Below are positions 44,029 to 46,946 of a stretch of DNA of 46,946 nucleotides, piece by piece. The stretch lies in the NCBI RefSeq assembly GCF_024171695.1, contig NZ_JAMTCF010000011.1, positions 1 to 46,946 of the forward strand. The letters are read 5' to 3'. The notes beneath the pieces are model-generated. The model was not told the DNA's origin. It searched no databases and saw only the letters and a program-made list of their open reading frames with translations. The translations under genes were made by a program, and so were the position numbers. The stretch's first letter is position 1. Each line of letters begins with the position of its first letter. Origin of the DNA: Actinosynnema pretiosum (lineage in GTDB: Bacteria; Actinomycetota; Actinomycetes; Mycobacteriales; Pseudonocardiaceae).

Positions 44029-45180
44029 TCACCCGGTCGGCGCGAGCCGCGCGCCCACCAGCAGCAGCCGCAGCACCCGCTCGGCCGCGTCGGCCAGGAA
44101 CTCGCCGCCGCGCAGGATCGCCTCGTCCAGCGACACCGGGCGCGGCAGGATCGCCTGGAACGCGTCGATGCCCGCCGCGTAGGCCGCGTCCGCGCGCGGG
44201 CCGATCGTGCCCGCCAGCGCGATCACCGGCTTGCCGTGCGCCTTGGCCCGGCGCGCCACCTCGGCTGGCACCTTGCCGTGCGGGGTCTGGGCGTCGATCG
44301 CGCCCTCCGCCGTGATCACCAGGTCGGCGGCGGCCAGCCGGGCGTCCAGGTCGACGTGGTCCAGCAGCACGTCGAACCGGGGCAGCAGCGGCGCGCCCAG
44401 CACCGCGTTCAGCCCGGCCCCGAGCCCGCCGGACGCGCCGGAGCCGGGCAGCAGCGCCACGTCCGCGCCCAGGTCGCGGCGCAGCACGTCGGCCCAGTTG
44501 TCGAGCGCGTGCGCCAGCACCTCCACCTGCTCGGGCGACGCGCCCTTCTGCGGCCCGAACACCCTGGCCACGCCGCGCGGTCCGCACAGCACGTTGTGCG
44601 GGTTCACCGCCAGCCGGGTCGTGGTCGCGGCGAGCCGGGGGGCGAGCCCGGAGACGTCCACCGAGCGCGCGTGCGCCAGCGCCACCGCGCCCGGCGCGAC
44701 CTCGCGGCCGTGCCGGTCCAGGACGCGCACGCCCAGCGCCTGGAGCGCGCCCGCGCCGCCGTCCGAGGTGCCGGAGTCGCCGCAGCCCACCAGCACCGAG
44801 TCGCAGCCCGAGTCCAGCGCGGCCGAGATCAGCTCGCCGACGCCCCGGCTGGTGGTCAGGCCGGGGTCGCGGCGGTGCGGGGGCACCAGCCGCAGGCCCG
44901 CGGCGGCGGCCATCTCCACGACGGCGGTGCGGCCGTCGCCGAGCACCGCGAAGTGCGAGTGCACCGGCAGCCCGACCGGGCCGGTGACGGTGGTGTCGAC
45001 CAGGTGCCCGCCGGTGGCGCTCGCGAGCGCGGCGGCCGAGCCCTCGCCGCCGTCGACCAGGGGCACCCGGTCCACGTCCGCGTCGGGCACGACCCGGCGC
45101 ACGCCGGTGGCGATGGCGTCGGCGGCGGCTTCCGCGCCGAGGCTCTCCTTGAAACCGCTGGGTGCTACGACGATCCGCAT
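44029..45180 (-). CDS. Glycerate kinase
   Basis: 383 aa from ATG 45180 with AAGGAG 7-8 nt upstream. The whole sequence fits the GckA/GlxK-type glycerate kinase family: RIVVAPSGFKESLGAEAAADAIATG at the N-terminus, VPLVDGGEGSAAALASATGG, VGCGDSGTSDGGAGALQALG, LCGPRGVARVFGPQKGASPEQVE and DLVITAEGAIDAQTPHGKVPAEVARRAKAHGKPVIALAGT near the C-terminus. Role: ATP-dependent phosphorylation of glycerate to phosphoglycerate, linking glyoxylate or sugar-acid breakdown to glycolysis. It lies 18 nt downstream of a SLC13-type transporter gene on the same strand, so uptake and phosphorylation of glycerate or a related acid are probably coupled. Confidence 0.94.
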   Translation of the reverse strand: MRIVVAPSGFKESLGAEAAADAIATGVRRVVPDADVDRVPLVDGGEGSAAALASATGGHLVDTTVTGPVGLPVHSHFAVLGDGRTAVVEMAAAAGLRLVPPHRRDPGLTTSRGVGELISAALDSGCDSVLVGCGDSGTSDGGAGALQALGVRVLDRHGREVAPGAVALAHARSVDVSGLAPRLAATTTRLAVNPHNVLCGPRGVARVFGPQKGASPEQVEVLAHALDNWADVLRRDLGADVALLPGSGASGGLGAGLNAVLGAPLLPRFDVLLDHVDLDARLAAADLVITAEGAIDAQTPHGKVPAEVARRAKAHGKPVIALAGTIGPRADAAYAAGIDAFQAILPRPVSLDEAILRGGEFLADAAERVLRLLLVGARLAPTG

Positions 45181-45198
45181 TTCTGGTGCTCCTTGGGG

Positions 45199-46659
45199 TT
45201 AGCGGGAGAGGGGGAGGCCGGTCGCGGGCCACACGAGCAGCGCGAACGCGCTGACGACGGCGACGTGCAGCGGGGCCAGCGCGGCGGTCAGGCGCAGCAG
45301 GTCGCGCGCCGAGTAGGTGGGGACGCCCTCGACGTCGGCGAACAGCGCGACCGGCTTCGCCGAGGAGGTCAGGGTGTGGCAGAACCCGGCGGCGGCGGTC
45401 GAGGCGAACACGGCCAGCGCGGGGTTCACCCCGGCGGCCAGCGCCAGCGGGATCACCACCGGGACCAGCACCGACGAGCGGGCCGAGCGGGACTGGACGG
45501 CCAGGTGCGCGGCGGTGCTGACCAGCACGACGGCGATCAGGAAGTGCTCGGGGGAGGCGTGCTTGAGCGGCGCGAGGGCGTGGTCGGCCAGCCACTGGGC
45601 GGCGCCGGTGGTGACCAGGGCGTCGCCGAGCGCGGCGGTCGCGGCGGTGAACAGCAGCAGCGACCAGGGGACGGTCTTGAGGGCGGCGCCGGGGGAGACG
45701 CGGTGCTCGCCGTGCGGGGGGACGGTGATGACCAGGGCGCCGAGGAGGCCGACGAGCGCGGGCGGGGTGCCGTGGAGGGGCTCGGTGCACCAGAGGAGCA
45801 GGACGGCGGCCGTGGTGGCGGCGGCGTGCTTCTCGGGGGCGGTCCAGGCCTTCGGCGGGGTGGGGAGGTCGAGGCTCAGGCGGGTCCTGCGGTCCTGGCG
45901 GCGGGTGAACAGCAGCAGGGTCAGCTCGGCGGCCAGGTGGCAGGAGAGGACCGCGAGGGGGAGCCCGAGCAGCAGCCAGTGCAGGAACCCGATGCCGCCG
46001 CCGGTGGCGTCGGCGAGGAGCTGGTCGGCGATGAGGTGCGCGCCCGCGCCGATCAGGGTGGACACGGCGGAGAGCAGCACGACGGTCGGGAACAGCAGGG
46101 AGAGCGCGTGGGCCAGGCGCGGGGGCACGGCCTTCGCCAGCGAGGTGAACACCGGCAGCGCGAGCGCGGCCCGGCCCGAGGTGGACGGGACGGCGAGGGA
46201 GGAGCCGATGAGCGCCAGGGTGGTGAGGTGCGCGAGCTGGCGCGGGGTGCGGGCCCGGTTGAGCAGCGCGGCGGTGAACCGCTCGACCAGGCCCGACCGG
46301 GTGAGCCCGGCGGCGAGCACGAACGCGGCGATCAGCAGCCAGACCAGGTCGGCGCCGAGCGTGGCGAACACCTCGTCGGCCTCGACGACGCCGGAGGCGG
46401 CGAGGAGCGAGACGGCGACGAGCGCGATCCAGGTGTCGTCGACCTTGGTGAACACCCAGGCCCCGACCGCACCGGTGAACACCGCGAGCACGACCGCGCC
46501 GCGCCAGTGCAACCCGTCCGCCGGGAGGGCGGCGGCGAGCACCCCGAGGGCGGCGAGCGCGAGGGCGAGGTGGGCGCGCGGGCGCTTGCGCGGCGGTTCG
46601 GGGCGGGCGAGTGGGACGGTCGCCTGCTCGGGGCGGGTCGTGTAGGTGAAGGTGTCCAC
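45199..46659 (-). CDS. SLC13/DASS-type carboxylate transporter
   Basis: 486 aa from GTG 46659; the ribosome site is weak. After about 30 soluble residues there are 11-12 membrane spans. Typical divalent anion:Na+ symporter features are DTWIALVAVSLLAASGVVEADEVFATLG, ALIGSSLAVPSTSGRAALALPVF (the SNT-like Ser/Thr loop region), LSAVSTLIGAGAHLIADQLL, and a second repeat with FTAATAALGDALVTTGAAQWLA and VQSRSARSSVLVPVVIPLA. Role: uptake of a small carboxylate. The glycerate kinase gene follows after 18 nt, so glycerate, tartronate or a related acid is a plausible substrate (inference). Confidence 0.85.
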   Translation of the reverse strand: MDTFTYTTRPEQATVPLARPEPPRKRPRAHLALALAALGVLAAALPADGLHWRGAVVLAVFTGAVGAWVFTKVDDTWIALVAVSLLAASGVVEADEVFATLGADLVWLLIAAFVLAAGLTRSGLVERFTAALLNRARTPRQLAHLTTLALIGSSLAVPSTSGRAALALPVFTSLAKAVPPRLAHALSLLFPTVVLLSAVSTLIGAGAHLIADQLLADATGGGIGFLHWLLLGLPLAVLSCHLAAELTLLLFTRRQDRRTRLSLDLPTPPKAWTAPEKHAAATTAAVLLLWCTEPLHGTPPALVGLLGALVITVPPHGEHRVSPGAALKTVPWSLLLFTAATAALGDALVTTGAAQWLADHALAPLKHASPEHFLIAVVLVSTAAHLAVQSRSARSSVLVPVVIPLALAAGVNPALAVFASTAAAGFCHTLTSSAKPVALFADVEGVPTYSARDLLRLTAALAPLHVAVVSAFALLVWPATGLPLSR

Positions 46660-46694
46660 GGGGAACAGCCTGCGAGCTGTGGCTGAGCGGCAGG

Positions 46695-46705
46695 TGAACC
46701 GTTCA
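46695..46705. promoter_or_regulatory. Palindrome TGAACCGTTCA before the SLC13 transporter gene
   Basis: TGAAC-C-GTTCA, 11 nt, 36 nt upstream of GTG 46659 and overlapping the stop codon of the gene ending at 46703. Its flanks (GTGAAC...GTTCATG) resemble the array repeat at 18790-19556 without four central bases. Candidate operator. Confidence 0.4.
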
Positions 46706-46945
46706 TGAGGGCGTTTTCATCTGACGGGTGGGGGTCTTCGGCACGACGGGGAGGCGACCGAAGGTCTCGGCGGGCAGGCAGTCCATCCGCCCGTCGACCA
46801 TGCCGCTCCAGGCGAGCCAGCGCCAGGCTTCTTCGGTGCAGCTGATGATTTCGTTGGTGGTGGAGCGGTAGACGGCGAATTCGCCGTCGGGCATGTGGGC
46901 GAAGGTGAGGCCGGTTTGTTCTCCGGTGGTGGCGTTCCAGATGCG
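46703..46945 (-). CDS. C-terminal end of a WD40-repeat-type protein, truncated by the window edge
   Basis: 80 codons are visible, reading RIWNATTGEQTGLTFAHMPDGEFAVYRSTTNEIISCTEEAWRWLAWSGMVDGR and on to TGA 46703-46705. RIWNATTGEQ is a WD40 blade ending; the segment after it (PDGEFAVYR, AWRWLAW) is typical of the terminal domain that closes actinobacterial WD40 proteins, often fused to NACHT/TIR or kinase modules. The N-terminal part and therefore the function are outside the window. The visible N-terminal Met in LTFAHMPDG is not a start. Confidence 0.75.
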   Translation of the reverse strand, partial: RIWNATTGEQTGLTFAHMPDGEFAVYRSTTNEIISCTEEAWRWLAWSGMVDGRMDCLPAETFGRLPVVPKTPTRQMKTPS

Positions 46946-46946
46946 T

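Overview
The window is GC-rich (clearly above 70% by eye) DNA with dense gene packing, many GTG and some TTG starts, and repeated 4-nt GTGA/ATGA overlaps between genes. Together with the gene families present this points to a filamentous actinomycete, most likely of the Pseudonocardiales (Actinosynnema/Saccharothrix/Lentzea type). The genus is an inference. I saw no rRNA, tRNA, insertion sequence or CRISPR array.

Layout. 1-3.5 kb: secreted plant-polymer degradation (3' end of a pectate lyase, then a GH3 glucosidase behind a CebR-like operator). 3.5-5 kb: a TetR regulator coupled to an acyl-CoA thioesterase-like gene. 5-13 kb (minus strand): a five-gene surface-glycan operon in which every junction is a 4-nt stop/start overlap: GT2, GT4, a flippase fused to a GT4, a GT39-like membrane glycosyltransferase and an acyltransferase-3. 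13.2-18.3 kb: TetR with divergent EamA exporter, secreted M28 aminopeptidase, a conserved gene split by an in-frame TGA, and a YihY/BrkB membrane protein. 18.3-19.7 kb: a gene-free 1.3-kb divergent intergenic region holding a striking array of about 20 copies of a 13-nt palindrome, plus an older 18-nt tandem array. 19.7-24.2 kb: CDP-alcohol phosphatidyltransferase and a carotenoid tailoring set (GT2, CruF-like hydratase, divergent CrtU-like oxidoreductase). 24.2-28.6 kb: glutamic (G1) peptidase, BNR_4 protein, PfkB kinase, SurE. 28.6-33.2 kb: a two-gene candidate conflict/immunity system, a caspase-like + STAND NTPase + beta-propeller protein coupled to an alpha/beta-hydrolase. 33.3-38.1 kb: SDR, small basic protein, LysR with divergent hydrolase-MFS pair. 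38.1-40.9 kb: Na+/H+ antiporter and lysozyme-like transglycosylase. 41.3-44 kb: OmpR-type two-component system with a small secreted repeat protein. 44-46.7 kb: glycerate kinase and SLC13-type transporter. Right edge: 3' end of a WD40-type protein.

Two themes run through the window. First, short tandem repeats whose unit is a multiple of three sit at the 5' or 3' ends of coding regions (units of 12, 15, 18, 30 and 72 nt), in two cases exactly across a GTGA gene junction so that start codons are duplicated. Second, perfect inverted repeats flank regulators and start codons, giving several testable operators. The most unusual items are the palindrome array at 18790-19556, with compensatory arm changes and a strict 31-nt sub-period, and the caspase-STAND-hydrolase pair at 28639-33197.
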